A stretch of DNA of 8,720 bases from Bacteroidales bacterium GP4. Its GTDB lineage: Bacteria > Bacteroidota > Bacteroidia > Bacteroidales > Muribaculaceae. A program made the position numbers and the translations under genes. Below, piece by piece: positions 8,496-8,720 of this stretch. The DNA is taken from NCBI GenBank assembly GCA_001701065.1, contig DAAL01000162.1, forward strand, positions 268 through 8,987. The letters run 5' to 3'. Within the stretch, counting starts at the first letter, position 1; each line of letters opens with the position of its first letter. The notes beneath the pieces were generated by a model that was not told the DNA's origin, ran no database searches, and saw nothing but the letters and a program-made list of their open reading frames with translations.

Positions 8496-8523
8496 TAGAG
8501 TAAACCTATTAACCCCAACCTCT

Positions 8524-8697
8524 ATGAACAATTATCTTGAAAAATCGGAAATGAACCAGCCTGTAATGAGTTCAGTTAAGGTGAAAGCAGCTTCGTTGCC
8601 TAAGGCAGAAAACTCCTCGGCTTTCGCTTGGATGCTTAAAATAAGTGTGTTCCTTATTGTTGCCGGGCTTACAGCTATTACTCTATTGTTGCATTAG
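8524..8697 (+). CDS. Small single-pass membrane protein, unrecognised
   Basis: A 57-residue open frame from ATG to TAG; I do not recognise it. It starts MNNYLEKSEMNQPVMSS, continues with a Lys/Ser-rich polar stretch to residue 32, and then has one strong hydrophobic segment (about 33-56, with Trp36 and Lys39 near its start and FLIVAGLTAITLLL as its core), ending in a single His. Lysines at 7, 19, 21, 27 and 39 put the positive charge on the N-terminal side, which predicts N-in/C-out, with almost nothing beyond the membrane. There is no lipobox, and the long polar stretch before the hydrophobic segment makes a cleaved signal peptide unlikely. The start is preceded by AACCTCT with no Shine-Dalgarno motif. 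The clear polar/hydrophobic division argues for a real gene, but its coding status rests on composition alone. Its promoter was not found. Confidence 0.6.
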   Translation: MNNYLEKSEMNQPVMSSVKVKAASLPKAENSSAFAWMLKISVFLIVAGLTAITLLLH

Positions 8698-8720
8698 CCG
8701 TCGAAACCTCGGCGTGAACG

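Noticed and set aside
8695..8720. Possible start of a terminator (GCCG and CGGC arms) after the small membrane-protein gene
   Set aside because: Only four base pairs around a nine-base loop, and the window ends before any T tract could be seen.

Overview
The window looks like chromosome from a Bacteroidales gut bacterium, quite possibly the Muribaculaceae. The reasons are a roughly balanced base composition, gene starts without Shine-Dalgarno motifs, several upstream boxes fitting the Bacteroidetes primary-sigma consensus (-33 TTTG, -7 TAnnTTTG), and gene content (tandem parvulin/SurA-like proteins next to an OstA-like protein) that I associate with this phylum. The family assignment is inference.

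Layout. (1) The 5' edge holds guaB, IMP dehydrogenase, missing roughly its first 40 codons and closed by a textbook intrinsic terminator (1364-1396). (2) From 1480 to 6992 runs an envelope-biogenesis cluster on the + strand: a secreted protein with two parvulin domains, a lipoprotein that keeps the SurA-like chaperone parts but has no recognisable catalytic rotamase motifs, a second SurA-like protein with two partly degenerate parvulin domains, and an OstA/LptA-like protein whose start codon overlaps the preceding stop (TGATG). Promoter-like boxes lie before the first three, so the cluster may be read both as one operon and from internal promoters. (3) yraN, a UPF0102 nuclease-fold protein, lies on the - strand and converges on the OstA-like gene with a 2-base gap. 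(4) A 78-base divergent promoter region separates yraN from a family 2 glycosyltransferase (7448-8377). (5) The last 340 bases hold a 146-base leader with an imperfect hairpin flanked by TAAACCT repeats, followed by an unrecognised 57-residue single-pass membrane protein (8524-8697).

How the genes work together: the three parvulin/SurA-like proteins should escort or fold exported proteins in the periplasm, and the OstA-like protein is probably part of the LPS transport bridge, so the central block is an outer-membrane assembly unit. guaB supplies GMP precursors and has its own terminator, so it appears to be only a neighbour. The glycosyltransferase probably acts on a surface glycan, but its acceptor cannot be read from sequence. 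I see no mobile element, CRISPR array, tRNA or rRNA. Most of the window is conserved core chromosome; the least explained part is the 3' end, with the small membrane protein and its structured leader.
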